Translations under genes and position numbers: made by a program
The notes under the pieces: model-generated
The model's database searches: none
The model's input: the letters and a program-made list of their open reading frames with translations, nothing else
What the model was told of the DNA's origin: nothing
Assembly (NCBI RefSeq): GCF_004341685.1
Contig: NZ_SMAA01000011.1
Location: 1 to 64,000, forward strand
DNA length: 64,000 nucleotides
Reading direction: 5' to 3'
Source of the DNA: Pectinatus cerevisiiphilus
GTDB lineage: Bacteria; Bacillota; Negativicutes; Selenomonadales; Selenomonadaceae
Part shown: one piece after another, positions 27,147 to 37,009 of the stretch
Layout of the letters: the number at the start of each line of letters is the position of its first letter
How positions within the stretch are numbered: position 1 is the first letter of the stretch

Positions 27147-28409
27147 TTAATAAAACAAAATAAACATACCAATAATCAAAGCTCCAAGCATTGGTAAAAC
27201 ATTTCTCTTCGCTATTTCGATTGGGTTAATCCCTGCTATACCAGCTACTATAATAGTGGCACCAGCTATTGGTGACATCGTGCGTCCCAATGTTCCTGCC
27301 AAAGTAGCTGCGCTCCCCATCTGTACAGGTGTCATACCGAAATCAGCTGCATGTGGCGTAATAGCTTCATTGAAGGCAAACGTGGCTGCATCGCCAGAAC
27401 CTACAAGAATAGCCAAAATAAATGGGCCGATAGCTGCACAAACCTTTACAATAGCTGGATTATTAAGCATTTCTGTAATGAAGAATTTGACCAAGCCGAT
27501 AGAGGTAAGTCCTGCTACAAAAACCCCTGCCGAAATAATAATCCCTATGATAGAACCATAAGCCTTACCCATACCATCAAAGAAAGCTTTTCCTAATGCT
27601 GACGGCTTTGTCCTTGTCACCAGCAATGTCAATATTGCTCCGATAATCATAGCCTGTGGTACTCCCATCTTGAAAAGAGGGACTATATGGGTTTCACCCA
27701 GTATCAAGATGATAATCGGTATTATAGGCATCGCCGCGAAAAGCGGATTAACTTTGAATGAATCTTCAATAGTCAGGTTTTCTGAAACATATCCTTTATC
27801 TTCTTTTAATACATGGGCAATTACTGTGATTATAATAGTAGCGACAACCAGTGAGGCCAAATTTGCCTTATAATGATAGCTGATAACGTCCATAACCCCT
27901 ACACCAGCTATTTTAGCGACAAAAGGATTATGTGCCAGCCCTGGATTGAGCATACTGCCATAAGTTCCACATTTTACTGCGGCTGCTGCCATGGCAGGAT
28001 TAACACCACCAGCCATAAGCAAAGGTACAAAAATAGCACCAGCAGCGGCAGCCGTACCTGCTGCACTAGGTAAAGCTATATTTACCAAATACGTACAAAT
28101 TACAACTCCCGGTATCAAAATCGGTCGAAAATTTTTCAATACCGTTGCCATTGCATTGATCAGATGCTTGTCGCAACCGGTAAAACGCACCGCCATGGCA
28201 AACCCCATGACAGAACAAACAGCCTGTATAAGTCCTGCATTTGTCATACTTTTAGCAAATGCATCAAGGGCTGCCATAGGAACGCCGCCTATCCCACTCA
28301 TCAGAATCCCCGCTCCGATCAATACTATACGGGCATCGTACCCTTTCATGATCAGGTACACAACGGCGATAACAACAATAATGCCAACAATATACATAAA
28401 TGCCGCCAT
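27147..28409 (-). CDS. DcuC-family C4-dicarboxylate (or related acid) carrier
   Basis: 420 residues with about twelve hydrophobic segments. Family landmarks are LIMKGYDARIVLIGAGILM at the N-terminus, NIALPSAAGTAAAAGAIFVPLLMA and GSGDAATFAFNEAITPHA. DcuC proteins exchange or export C4-dicarboxylates in anaerobes. Here it lies downstream of two M20 amidohydrolases, so it may instead import an N-acyl or carbamoyl compound, or a dicarboxylic amino acid derivative. GAGGAG precedes the start. A gap of 287 bases from the carbamoylase gene suggests a promoter of its own. Confidence 0.83.
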   Translation of the reverse strand: MAAFMYIVGIIVVIAVVYLIMKGYDARIVLIGAGILMSGIGGVPMAALDAFAKSMTNAGLIQAVCSVMGFAMAVRFTGCDKHLINAMATVLKNFRPILIPGVVICTYLVNIALPSAAGTAAAAGAIFVPLLMAGGVNPAMAAAAVKCGTYGSMLNPGLAHNPFVAKIAGVGVMDVISYHYKANLASLVVATIIITVIAHVLKEDKGYVSENLTIEDSFKVNPLFAAMPIIPIIILILGETHIVPLFKMGVPQAMIIGAILTLLVTRTKPSALGKAFFDGMGKAYGSIIGIIISAGVFVAGLTSIGLVKFFITEMLNNPAIVKVCAAIGPFILAILVGSGDAATFAFNEAITPHAADFGMTPVQMGSAATLAGTLGRTMSPIAGATIIVAGIAGINPIEIAKRNVLPMLGALIIGMFILFY

Positions 28410-28487
28410 ACAAATCTCTCCTCTTTAATAAAATAACCCGACATGGACACTGAACAGAGTGCTGTACTATTTTGGTACAACAAAAGA

Positions 28488-28529
28488 GCATATGCATTAA
28501 CACAGCTAAATATGCGCCATTGCATATGC
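28488..28529. repeat. GCATATGCA inverted repeat upstream of dcuC
   Basis: GCATATGCA at 28488-28496 and TGCATATGC at 28521-28529 can form a hairpin; each arm is itself nearly palindromic. On the minus strand it is followed by CTCTTTTGTTG. It could be a terminator for the upstream amidohydrolases or an operator of the dcuC gene. Confidence 0.35.
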
Positions 28530-28696
28530 CCTTAATTGCAGGAGTATTCTCCCCCGCTTAAATTCACCGTACAAAATAGCTTTTACTGCCAAAATAAACT
28601 CTTCTCTATTATAAACGACAGCAAATATATTAATAACGATATTATTAATATATCCATATGATAAATAATTATCATTTATTTGTCAACAAGTCTGTG

Positions 28697-29956
28697 TTAA
28701 TTATTATTCTGTGTATTTTCATTATTTATATTTGTGCCAGTCAATGTGCAAAGTGTCGTATAGAGGACTTCAACGCCCTGGGCTATATGTGTCATACTCG
28801 TCCATTCTGCCGGATTATGACTGATTCCGTCACGACAGGGAAGGAAGATCATACCTGCCGGGGCAAATTCAGCCAGATGCATTGTGTCATGTCCCGCACC
28901 ACTCGGCAGCAGATGATACGCAATATTATTTGCCTTGCATGCTTTTTCAATGATCTTAATTACAGCAGGAGCCAGCGATACCGGTTTTTCATCCGTTAAA
29001 AGCTCAAGTGCCGTCTTTATGCCTCTTCTTTTGCCTGTATCAATTATGAATTTTTTTACACGTTCAACTACGGCCGTTTTTGCTGCGGCATCAATGCTGC
29101 GGATATCAATGCCAAGCTCCACCTGCCCGGGGATGACATTCATTACATTAGGGAAAGCCTTCACAATACCTACCGTTCCCACAACAAGTTTCTCAGCAGA
29201 CGAGGCTGCTTTTTCCACTTCAAGAATGATCTCTGCGGCTGCGCACAGAGCATCACTGCGTAACTGCATTGGGGTTGCCCCTGAATGGTCAGCCTTGCCA
29301 TCAAGCTGCAAGCGCAACCGTGTTGGTGCGGCAATCCCCGTCACAACGCCTATCGGCTTTTGCATTGCCTCCAGAACCTTTCCCTGCTCTATATGCATTT
29401 CCACGCAGGCTTTAAGGTTCTTTAAATTAATAGTTTTTTCCATGTTTTCCGGATTCAACCCACGTGCAAGCAATATTTCGTACAAGGATTTACCTGCCGC
29501 ATCTTTAAGCTGCTTCATGCGTTTTAGGGAAAGACCGCGACAGGTTGCAAGGCTGCCCAAAGTAGCGACGCCAAACCGACTTGATTCCTCGCACATAAAA
29601 ACGACGATTTCCAGCGGATTATAATTTTGCCAACCATTTTTGTTCATTAATTTTACAGTTTCGATAGCGCCTAAGACACCCAGCACGCCATCAAAATTAC
29701 CGCCATGCGGCACACTGTCTATATGTGAACAACACACCACCGTTTTAGCTTTCGGATTCAGCCCTTCCCGCCTGCCGATAATGTTACCGAAACCATCAAC
29801 GCGTACAACGAGGCCTTCCCTTCTCATCAGACCCATTATAAAATCTCTGGCCTGCCAATCTTCATCAGAAAAGGCTAATCTAGTTATGCCCTCTCCCGGC
29901 AGAGAAAACTTCGCCATCTCTGCAAAATTGTGTTCTAAATCAACAGTCGAAATCAT
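28697..29956 (-). CDS. Zn-dependent amidase/carbamoylase (M20, hydantoinase/carbamoylase family)
   Basis: About 419 residues. Di-metal ligands: His in CCSHIDSVPHGGNFDG, the bridging Asp in NFDGVLGV, Glu-Glu in FMCEESSRFG, His in CVEMHIEQG and His in AGHDTMHLAEFAP. DHSGATPM marks the dimerisation domain. Relatives hydrolyse N-carbamoyl amino acids, allantoate or ureidoglycine, with release of ammonia. ATG 29956 is preferred (GGGGGCGGGAAA before it), while the frame continues upstream to 30031. It is second in a unit after the AbgA-like gene. Confidence 0.85.
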   Translation of the reverse strand: MISTVDLEHNFAEMAKFSLPGEGITRLAFSDEDWQARDFIMGLMRREGLVVRVDGFGNIIGRREGLNPKAKTVVCCSHIDSVPHGGNFDGVLGVLGAIETVKLMNKNGWQNYNPLEIVVFMCEESSRFGVATLGSLATCRGLSLKRMKQLKDAAGKSLYEILLARGLNPENMEKTINLKNLKACVEMHIEQGKVLEAMQKPIGVVTGIAAPTRLRLQLDGKADHSGATPMQLRSDALCAAAEIILEVEKAASSAEKLVVGTVGIVKAFPNVMNVIPGQVELGIDIRSIDAAAKTAVVERVKKFIIDTGKRRGIKTALELLTDEKPVSLAPAVIKIIEKACKANNIAYHLLPSGAGHDTMHLAEFAPAGMIFLPCRDGISHNPAEWTSMTHIAQGVEVLYTTLCTLTGTNINNENTQNNN

Positions 29957-30043
29957 TTTCCCGCCCCCATAACTGTAAAGGTAAGGGCAGCAAGCCCCCC
30001 TGCCTTTGCACACCTTTTTAACTGATTGCAATACTTCCTGTTA

Positions 30044-31366
30044 TTACTGCTTCTTTTGCAAAAGTCCTGCTGCAAGCGTCGTCAATATCTTCGCAGAATA
30101 GCCAAGTGCTTTTTCATCAAAGTCGAAATTTGAGTCATGATGCCCGGCTGCCAAATCTGCGCCTACCATTATATAAGCTGCTTCTCCTCCATTTTTTTGC
30201 ACGCGTTCCATGAAATACGAAAAATCTTCACTGGCGCCAAAATCGCAAGCGCCGACGACATTATTAAAAATTCCTAGGGATTCAGCCTTATTTTGTATAT
30301 AACGTGCTAGCTCAGGAGAATTATCAGCTCCGGCTGCTCCGCCCATCTTCTTTATTTTTATACCTACATCGTACATCGTTGCAGCTGCTTTAAGAATGCG
30401 CAATGCTTCGTTTTCCATATAATCATTTATGGCACTTGTCCCACCGCGTGTTTCCATTTGCAGTAAGGCTTTATCGCCGATGATATTACGTCCGCTGCCG
30501 GCGGTAAGCGTTCCCACATTAATACGTGATACACCAGCTGAATGGCGTGAAATAGCATGCAGGTTCAAAGCTGCGCAAGCGGAGGCCAAAAGGGCATTTT
30601 TCCCTTCTTCTGGTGCAGCACCGGCATGAGCCGGTACGCCAGTAAAGCGGGCATCATACTTGCTCGTAGCTAAAAATCCTTTTACATTACAGGCAACACT
30701 ACCTGTTTTTTTCATTTTAAAACCGAAATGCGCGCCCAAAATATAATTTACATCGTCCACGTCGCCATTTTCTACCATTGCTCTGGCGCCACGGACACCT
30801 TCTTCCGCCGGTTGAAATATAAGTTTTATTTTACCATGCAGAGAATCCTTTAACTTCGCTAATATTGCCGCTATAGATAAACCTACCGTCGTGTGCCCAT
30901 CATGTCCGCAGGCATGCATAGCAGCATCATTTACAGAAGCAAAACCTTCCTTATAAGGACGATGGCTTTCTTCTTTACTTTCCCAAACATCATTGGAGTC
31001 CATATCAAAGCGCATGGCTACTGTCGGCCCATCCTGAGAAAAGACCATTGTTCCTATAACACCGGTCATTCCTCCGTCCATCTTTGCCACCCATTCGGCA
31101 TCAGCCCCTTGGGAGATGGCTCTTTGCATTGCTGCTTTCAATACACTTTCATCTGGTACACCCATCATATAATCTTTATTGACCGTGTCGCTGCCTGTCT
31201 GCACATTGTAGCCAAGTGTTTCAAGTCTTTTGGCTACCAAAGAAGCCGTACGGAATTCAGTCCATCCCGGTTCAGGATACCGATGAAAATCCCTGCGCAT
31301 TTTTACCATGTCATCTTGCATTTCATCAACAATTGTTATAATTTTTTTATCCAGCATATTTTCCAT
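30044..31366 (-). CDS. M20 amidohydrolase, AbgA-like
   Basis: 440-residue aminoacylase-type metallopeptidase. MRRDFHRYPEPGWTEFRTASLV is the N-terminal signature. HACGHDGHTTVGL and FQPAEEGVRGARAMVE hold metal ligands and the catalytic Glu. A region of extra sequence (GVPDESVLKAAMQRAISQGA, about 75-95) is typical of the aminobenzoyl-glutamate utilization (AbgA) subgroup rather than of short IAA hydrolases. It cleaves an N-acyl amino acid in the cytosol. It is first gene of the unit, with AAAGGGG before the ATG. Confidence 0.85.
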   Translation of the reverse strand: MENMLDKKIITIVDEMQDDMVKMRRDFHRYPEPGWTEFRTASLVAKRLETLGYNVQTGSDTVNKDYMMGVPDESVLKAAMQRAISQGADAEWVAKMDGGMTGVIGTMVFSQDGPTVAMRFDMDSNDVWESKEESHRPYKEGFASVNDAAMHACGHDGHTTVGLSIAAILAKLKDSLHGKIKLIFQPAEEGVRGARAMVENGDVDDVNYILGAHFGFKMKKTGSVACNVKGFLATSKYDARFTGVPAHAGAAPEEGKNALLASACAALNLHAISRHSAGVSRINVGTLTAGSGRNIIGDKALLQMETRGGTSAINDYMENEALRILKAAATMYDVGIKIKKMGGAAGADNSPELARYIQNKAESLGIFNNVVGACDFGASEDFSYFMERVQKNGGEAAYIMVGADLAAGHHDSNFDFDEKALGYSAKILTTLAAGLLQKKQ

Positions 31367-31722
31367 AAACTTTGCCCCTTTTTGTCATGACATGCATCAC
31401 ACTATCATGTTTACTTTTTTAAAAAAATTTTTTCTACCTTAAACCTTAAATATATAGGTAAAAAAACCCTCGTTAAAAATAATCTAAGTATATCACAAAA
31501 AATGTAACCCTTACAGACTCAAACTCATTTTTTAACATGAGTATAACAATTTATTTATCGGTCTGTCCATATTAAATTTCAATTAAGAAAAGTGATAAAT
31601 GTCATTTATTTTTTTGAAAAATCATGACATTATACAGCTGTATTTTTCTTTATATTTTGCTAAATTTATAACTATAAAAGATTTTAAATATTTTCTCAAT
31701 AATAAAAAAAGGAGGTGTACAG
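31367..31722. other. Divergent promoter region, AT-rich
   Basis: 356 bases separate the amidohydrolase unit (minus) from the mannose-type PTS (plus). An 8-bp inverted repeat (AATGTCAT 31598-31605, ATGACATT 31624-31631) with an 18-base spacer lies about 90 bases before the PTS start and could be an operator. I found no sigma-54 GG-N10-GC element and no convincing sigma-70 pair. Confidence 0.4.
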
Positions 31723-32145
31723 ATGCTTTATGTGATCATGGTAAGTCATGGCGAACTGGCCCAAGGGCTGCACTCTGCTGTCAAAATGATCGCCGGTGAC
31801 CGCCAAGACGTTTTTTCTATCAGTTTGAAAGATGGTATGTCAGGCGATCAATATGCAGAAAATTTCCAAAAGCTTATCGCCGCTATCAGCCCATCTGCTA
31901 AAATAATTCTTTTGGCAGATATAATAGGTGGTTCACCGCTGACTACAGCATTGAAAGTTTTAGCCGACAAAAATCTTGTCACCAGCACCAGAGTCTTCGG
32001 TGGCATGAACCTTCCGTTGGCACTGGGAGTTATCCTTAGCGGTGAAACAGCTTTTACTGAAACTGCGGAAAAACTTTTAACCGAAGCAAAAGACGCACTA
32101 CAGGAATTCAACATTAATTTAGAACAAACAGATGAAGATATTTGA
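31723..32145 (+). CDS. PTS mannose-family EIIA
   Basis: 140 residues, EIIA of the mannose/fructose/sorbose class. The active His is in MVSHGELAQGLHSAVKMI (about residue 9). LADIIGGSPLTTALKVLAD is the second signature. It takes phosphate from HPr and passes it to EIIB, encoded directly downstream. A strong AAAGGAGGT precedes the start. It is first gene of IIA-IIB-IIC-IID. Confidence 0.9.
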   Translation: MLYVIMVSHGELAQGLHSAVKMIAGDRQDVFSISLKDGMSGDQYAENFQKLIAAISPSAKIILLADIIGGSPLTTALKVLADKNLVTSTRVFGGMNLPLALGVILSGETAFTETAEKLLTEAKDALQEFNINLEQTDEDI

Positions 32146-32162
32146 GGAGGAACTTATCAATT

Positions 32163-32657
32163 ATGTCAATTACATTTCTCAGAGTCGATGACCGTATGAT
32201 ACACGGCCAGACTTGTACACGCTGGGCACTTGAATATCCATGCGATGGCCTTATCGCCGTAAACGATGCGGCAGCAACCAATCCTGTTTTAAAGGCGGCC
32301 TATAAAAGCGCTTCCGGGAAAAAGACCTTTGTTTGGACATTACAAGACTGGCAAAAGAAATGCCAAAAAGTATTAGACAGTGACAGTCGTTATTTTCTTA
32401 TTACCAAAAATCCTATTGATATGAAAAAAATATTAGTTGACCAGGAATTTAACCCCGGAATAAAAACAGTAATTATTGGTCCATGCAACGACCGTCCAAA
32501 TTCAGTTCAGCTTGGTAATAACCAATCCATAACGCAGGAAGAAGCTCAGGCACTTGAAGATATCATGAATGCGGGATATGAAGTTGAATTTGCGCTTATA
32601 AAAGAAAAAGCCATCGGTAATTGGAAAAAATTTCGCGGGCAGTTTGGTTTCAAATGA
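32163..32657 (+). CDS. PTS mannose/sorbose-family EIIB
   Basis: About 164 residues. MSITFLRVDDRMIHGQTCTRW contains the phosphohistidine (DDRMIHGQ). GIKTVIIGPCNDRP and ITQEEAQALEDIMNAGYEVEF match the class. GAGGAGG lies 12 bases before ATG 32163; a TTG at 32142 overlaps the EIIA stop but cannot use that site. It transfers phosphate from EIIA to the incoming sugar. The usual Q-V-x-x-x-W after the His is present as Q-T-C-T-R-W. Confidence 0.9.
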   Translation: MSITFLRVDDRMIHGQTCTRWALEYPCDGLIAVNDAAATNPVLKAAYKSASGKKTFVWTLQDWQKKCQKVLDSDSRYFLITKNPIDMKKILVDQEFNPGIKTVIIGPCNDRPNSVQLGNNQSITQEEAQALEDIMNAGYEVEFALIKEKAIGNWKKFRGQFGFK

Positions 32658-32819
32658 ATTACTAATTTTACTATATCCCCTAAATTGCATAGACACTATT
32701 ACCAAAGTTCAAGGTTTATATCTTGCAAGCAAAGCTAATTTATTTCTTCATTATAATTTTATTTGAATTTTCTAATTTAGGACACAATTACATATTTTGT
32801 AATAGAAAGAGTGAATAAT

Positions 32820-33665
32820 ATGGAAATTAATATTTTTCAGGCCGTGCTCTTGGGAATTTGTGCCTGTTTGTCAAGTATGCCCGGTTTAGGCGGCACTACT
32901 TTCGGTAATTATACATTAGGAAGACCTTTAGTAGCAGGTCTTATCGTCGGACTGATCCTCGGTGATGTCAAAACAGGCATTATCATCGGGGCAGCAATCC
33001 AGGTCATCTATATAGCCTTGGTAACTCCCGGTGGTACAGTTTCGGCCGATGTACGTGCTATAAGCTATATCGGCATACCACTTGCTATATGTGCTGTAAA
33101 AGGAATGGGACTTGACCCCGACACCGCGCAGGCACAATCTATGGCTGCCGCCCTCGGCGCCGCAGTCGGCACACTTGGTACAGTTCTCTTCTATGGTACG
33201 GCTACCATGAATCTGATTTGGCAGCATATCGGCTGGAAAGCTGTGGAAAACGGTGATTTTAAAAAACTCTATCTTGTCGATATGGGACTGCCTTGGATTT
33301 CCCATTTTGTCTGTTCTTTCCTGCCAACCGTACTCATCACGCTGGCCGGTGCCGGTATGGTCGACATAATGAAAGCCTATCTGCCAATGGACGGCATCGC
33401 TATGAAGACCTTATTTACAGTTGGCAGCCTGCTGCCGGCAGTAGGGGTTGCCATATTATTAAAACAGGTAGTCAAAAAAACTGTTGATTTCATAACTTTT
33501 TTCTTTGGTTTTACATTAGCCGCAAGTCTGGGCTTAAACTTAATAGCTGCAGCTATTATCGGTTCTTTCTTTGCCGTCATCAACTACAAAATAATTATGC
33601 TGCAAAATAAAAAAGCTGCCGCTGGCGGGCCGACAGATGATGATGACGATGAGGAGGATATTTGA
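32820..33665 (+). CDS. PTS mannose/sorbose-family EIIC
   Basis: About 281 residues, membrane protein with around eight hydrophobic segments. LGGTTFGNYTLGRPLVAGLI, GDVKTGIIIGAAIQVIYIA and GGTVSADVRAISYIGIPLA are the class signatures. The C-terminus is strikingly acidic (DDDDDEED). It forms the sugar channel with EIID. ATG 32820 is chosen over GTG 32811, and both are weakly supported. The 160-base gap after EIIB is unusual in such operons but shows no terminator. Confidence 0.9.
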   Translation: MEINIFQAVLLGICACLSSMPGLGGTTFGNYTLGRPLVAGLIVGLILGDVKTGIIIGAAIQVIYIALVTPGGTVSADVRAISYIGIPLAICAVKGMGLDPDTAQAQSMAAALGAAVGTLGTVLFYGTATMNLIWQHIGWKAVENGDFKKLYLVDMGLPWISHFVCSFLPTVLITLAGAGMVDIMKAYLPMDGIAMKTLFTVGSLLPAVGVAILLKQVVKKTVDFITFFFGFTLAASLGLNLIAAAIIGSFFAVINYKIIMLQNKKAAAGGPTDDDDDEEDI

Positions 33666-33667
33666 TC

Positions 33668-34480
33668 ATGAAAAAATTATCAAAAAAGACTTTAAAAAAA
33701 TCGTTTGTTACTTGGTTTTATGGTAATCTCACCTGCTTTTCACAAGAACATATGCAGACGTTCGGTTACTTGTGCGCCATGCTGCCTATAGTTGAAGAAC
33801 TTTATGAAAAAGAAGAAGACAAGAAAAAGGCAATGGACACCTACACTGCGTTTTTTAATACTGAACCACAGATAGGTACTCTTGTCGTCGGTATGACAGC
33901 CGGTCTTGAAGAAGCAAAAGCCAATGGACAACCCATAGACGGCGAAGCCATTAATGGTATACGTGCCGGACTTATGGGACCGCTGGCCGGCATTGGGGAT
34001 TCGATGATTGTCGGTACACTAATACCGATTCTATTAGGAATAGGCCTTGGTTTATCCGGTGGCGGTAATCCATTAGGAGCTATTTTCTATATAATTGCCT
34101 GGAATTTCTTAATGTGGTTCGGCATGAAATTCGCCTATTTTAAAGGCTACGAACTAGGTGGAAAAGCTGTTGAAATCCTGGTTGGCGAACAAGCCCAAGC
34201 CATTCGTGATTCCATCATTATGATCGGTACTATCGTCATAGGTGCCGTGGCAGCCTCCTGGATAAACATCCATACCTCATTGGTACTACCCGGTGGTGGT
34301 GAACTGCAAAAAACACTTGATGGCATCTACCCTAAATTCCTTTCCGGCGGAGCTGTAGTATTCTGCTGGTGGCTCATGTCCAAAAAGAACATTTCACCAA
34401 CGATGGTCATGCTGCTATTGGTAGTAATTGCCTTCGTAGGTGTCCTTATCGGTTTCTTCGATCCGGGATTGTCCTATTGA
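33668..34480 (+). CDS. PTS mannose-family EIID
   Basis: About 270 residues. KLSKKTLKKSFVTWFYGNLT and CFSQEHMQTFGYLCAMLPIV are the N-terminal signature. AFFNTEPQIGTLVVGMTAGLEEAKANG and GLMGPLAGIGDSMIVGTLIPI are diagnostic of EIID. It pairs with EIIC in the membrane. The EIIC stop lies two bases before its ATG, so they are translationally coupled with GAGGAGG upstream. It is followed by a terminator, which separates the PTS from the two-component genes. Confidence 0.92.
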   Translation: MKKLSKKTLKKSFVTWFYGNLTCFSQEHMQTFGYLCAMLPIVEELYEKEEDKKKAMDTYTAFFNTEPQIGTLVVGMTAGLEEAKANGQPIDGEAINGIRAGLMGPLAGIGDSMIVGTLIPILLGIGLGLSGGGNPLGAIFYIIAWNFLMWFGMKFAYFKGYELGGKAVEILVGEQAQAIRDSIIMIGTIVIGAVAASWINIHTSLVLPGGGELQKTLDGIYPKFLSGGAVVFCWWLMSKKNISPTMVMLLLVVIAFVGVLIGFFDPGLSY

Positions 34481-34562
34481 TCATTTTAGCCAAAATTGTC
34501 TTCACAGGTAATCTGCTCTGTCTGGGACAAAATATTTTTGTGGTAGGATTCGTTATTATAGC

Positions 34563-34591
34563 AAAGGCAGCAGATTTTTCTGCTGCCTTTT
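34563..34591 (+). terminator. Terminator of the mannose-type PTS operon
   Basis: A 12-bp perfect stem (34563-34574 with 34579-34590), four-base loop, then TTTTAACTTTTT. Confidence 0.85.
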
Positions 34592-34691
34592 AACTTTTTC
34601 AGTTATAATAATAAAAGATAAGCTAAAAACTTTTCTTCCGTTCTTTATCGACATAAGTATCTACATAAGAAATAATATGAAGGAAAATATT

Positions 34692-35672
34692 ATGAAAAAA
34701 AGCTGCCAGCGCTATCTTTTTATAACCTTATGCTGCACCATCTTCCTGTTAGTTCTATATCAGCAGCTCCAAAGTATTATCGCTACAGATTATTCCGCAG
34801 CACAGAATGAACAGCGCAAAAAGTTTGGGGCAGTTTATATGACTTTAAATAATCCCTTCTACGAAATAATTGATGATGAAATACGCACCGCTGTGGAGAA
34901 AAACGGTGATACCCTCTTGACCCGTGATGCCGCCCTAAGCACAGATAGGCAGACAGAAGAAGTCCAAGAACTTGTTGATGACGGCATTAAAGTCCTTTTT
35001 CTCAATGCCGTTGATTGGCAGCAGATCGGTCCCGCGCTCGCGGTCGCTAAAAAGGCAGGAGTACCCGTAATCGCGATTGATACTAACGTCGATGATAAAG
35101 ACAGCGCTGCGGTCGCTATAACAATCGTCTCCGATAATTATGAAGCAGGTGTAGAATGTGCCGAAAACATGCTTGCCAATTTACCTGGTGGCAATATTGT
35201 CCTACTGAAACATTCACAAGCAAAATCAGCCGTCGATAGAATAAACGGTTTTGTCGATACTATCCGTGACCATCCTTCTTTCAAAATAATCGATTCTGCC
35301 GAGTGTAAAGGCCAGCTTGAACTAGCCATGCCAGCTATGGAAGCACTCATTAAAAAGCACAATGACATAAATGTTGTCATGGCCTTAAATGATCCTGCGG
35401 CCATGGGTGCCATGGCTGCCTTAAAAAATGCCGGACAGCTTGACCAAGTGAGTGTTTACGGTGTAGATGGCGCCCCCGAAACAAAGGAAATGATTCTACG
35501 CGGTAATATGACTGCCACAGCAGCCCAATCCCCGCGCAGGATAGGCAGCCTTGCTGCCAGTAAAGCATACGGTCTGCTAAACGGTACAAGCACGGAAAGC
35601 ATAATCAAACTGCCTACCACTTTGCTGACCACCCAAAACATTACCCAGTATAATATTAACGGATGGGACTGA
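34692..35672 (+). CDS. Membrane-anchored periplasmic sugar-binding protein (type 1)
   Basis: About 326 residues. An N-terminal hydrophobic anchor (RYLFITLCCTIFLLVLYQQL) is followed by a ribose-binding-protein-like domain (KFGAVYMTLNNPFYEIIDDE, GVPVIAIDTNVDD, LNDPAAMGAMAALKNAG, YGVDGAPETKEMI). There is no lipobox and no ABC transporter genes. The next gene is a sensor kinase, so it most likely presents a bound sugar to that kinase rather than feeding a transporter. ATG 34692 with AAGGAA is chosen over ATG 34677. Confidence 0.85.
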   Translation: MKKSCQRYLFITLCCTIFLLVLYQQLQSIIATDYSAAQNEQRKKFGAVYMTLNNPFYEIIDDEIRTAVEKNGDTLLTRDAALSTDRQTEEVQELVDDGIKVLFLNAVDWQQIGPALAVAKKAGVPVIAIDTNVDDKDSAAVAITIVSDNYEAGVECAENMLANLPGGNIVLLKHSQAKSAVDRINGFVDTIRDHPSFKIIDSAECKGQLELAMPAMEALIKKHNDINVVMALNDPAAMGAMAALKNAGQLDQVSVYGVDGAPETKEMILRGNMTATAAQSPRRIGSLAASKAYGLLNGTSTESIIKLPTTLLTTQNITQYNINGWD

Positions 35673-35677
35673 CTATA

Positions 35678-37009
35678 ATGCATATAAAAATATATTCGAT
35701 CACTGTGATGCATTATTTTCTCTACATTTTTAATGCCATAGTCGTTTTTTTCCTGGCCGGCTTTATGAGCATTACCCAAACCAAAATAAATATTTCTATG
35801 TCGGCTCATTCCTTTCTTAGTTCTATCTCAGCGCCCCCTTTTTCTGCCAGTGAAATTATTATATTTAGCAGTTGTTCTTTCTCTATTTTAATTTTCTTGA
35901 GTACGTTTTACCGCCGCTGTCTTTTAAATCAGAACAACCAGCGCCGCTATATTCTTCTTGCCCTGGAAATCTGCGCCTGCCTAATTGTCATGCGCAGCAT
36001 AAACATGGCTTATGACGGTGTCATTTTGTTGGTCGTAGCTGATCTAGTAAGTGGTTACCGTGGTAAGAACCAACGCATCATCCTGACAGTTGCCATGCTT
36101 GGTCTTTACCTGATTGCCAGCTATAACCTCATCGACCTGCGCCTTAAAATGATTCCGCTTGATGCTTATATCTCCTATTATGACCAGCCGGCACAAGGAA
36201 TTTTAAAAGCTGCCTGCAATATTTTCACTTCCTTTAATATGATAATTTTCGTCATATACATGATGCTGCTCGTGCAAAACCAGCATCAGGAAAAAGAACG
36301 CATACAGTCGCTAAACGAGCAGCTCAACACCGCCAATGAAAAACTCAGGAATTACGCGATAGAAGCTGAACGAATGGCAGAAACCAGAGAACGTAACCGT
36401 CTGGCAAGGGAAATCCACGATACACTTGGCCACGCCCTGACTTCCATCATAGCCGGCCTTGATGCCTGTCTTGCGACGATTGACGCGGCTCCCGCCTTTA
36501 CTAAAAAGCAATTACAGGTCATCAGTGACACCGCCCGCAACGGCATAAACGATGTCCGACGCTCCGTCAAAAAACTTCGTCCTGACAATCTGGAACGGCT
36601 CCCATTAAAAGATGCCCTCTACCAAATGATCAGGGAATTTTCTTCCGCTTCAGGTATGCAGATTGAACTCCAGCATGAGTGCTGGCCGCAAAACCTGCGT
36701 GAGGACGAGGAGGAGGTAATCTACCGTATAGTGCAGGAAAGCATTACCAATGCGAACCGCCACGGCAAAGCAGCGCACATCCTCATCACGCTCACTGAGG
36801 AAAATAACTGGTTGAAAATAATTATAAAGGACGATGGCACCGGCTGTGAAAACCCAGTTAAAGGGTTCGGCCTGCGCCACATGCAGGAACGATTGATGCT
36901 TTTACATGGCGCATTAGCGTACGAAGGACATGGTGGTTTTACAATAAAGGCAGCTATTCCACTGAACCGAGGAGATGTTTACAATGATAAAAATAATGAT
37001 AGCGGATGA
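35678..37009 (+). CDS. Membrane sensor histidine kinase (NarL-type, HisKA_3)
   Basis: About 443 residues. Several membrane helices (residues about 1-210) and a coiled-coil linker (about 215-245) precede the phospho-acceptor helix RNRLAREIHDTLGHALTSI (His near 255). The ATPase domain has the N-box in VQESITNANRHGKA and the G-box in DDGTGCENPVKGFGLRHMQERL. It should phosphorylate the response regulator encoded next. ATG 35678 is used; ATG 35663, overlapping the binding-protein gene, is also possible. It lies within a four-gene sensing unit. Confidence 0.88.
   Translation: MHIKIYSITVMHYFLYIFNAIVVFFLAGFMSITQTKINISMSAHSFLSSISAPPFSASEIIIFSSCSFSILIFLSTFYRRCLLNQNNQRRYILLALEICACLIVMRSINMAYDGVILLVVADLVSGYRGKNQRIILTVAMLGLYLIASYNLIDLRLKMIPLDAYISYYDQPAQGILKAACNIFTSFNMIIFVIYMMLLVQNQHQEKERIQSLNEQLNTANEKLRNYAIEAERMAETRERNRLAREIHDTLGHALTSIIAGLDACLATIDAAPAFTKKQLQVISDTARNGINDVRRSVKKLRPDNLERLPLKDALYQMIREFSSASGMQIELQHECWPQNLREDEEEVIYRIVQESITNANRHGKAAHILITLTEENNWLKIIIKDDGTGCENPVKGFGLRHMQERLMLLHGALAYEGHGGFTIKAAIPLNRGDVYNDKNNDSG

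Noticed and set aside
28935-29624. 229-codon plus-strand frame opposite the carbamoylase gene
   Set aside because: Antisense shadow; the minus-strand protein has all metal ligands of the M20 family.
31599-31799. 66-codon frame upstream of and overlapping the mannose-type EIIA gene
   Set aside because: Its end reads through the EIIA start in another frame; the EIIA frame has the ribosome site and family motifs.
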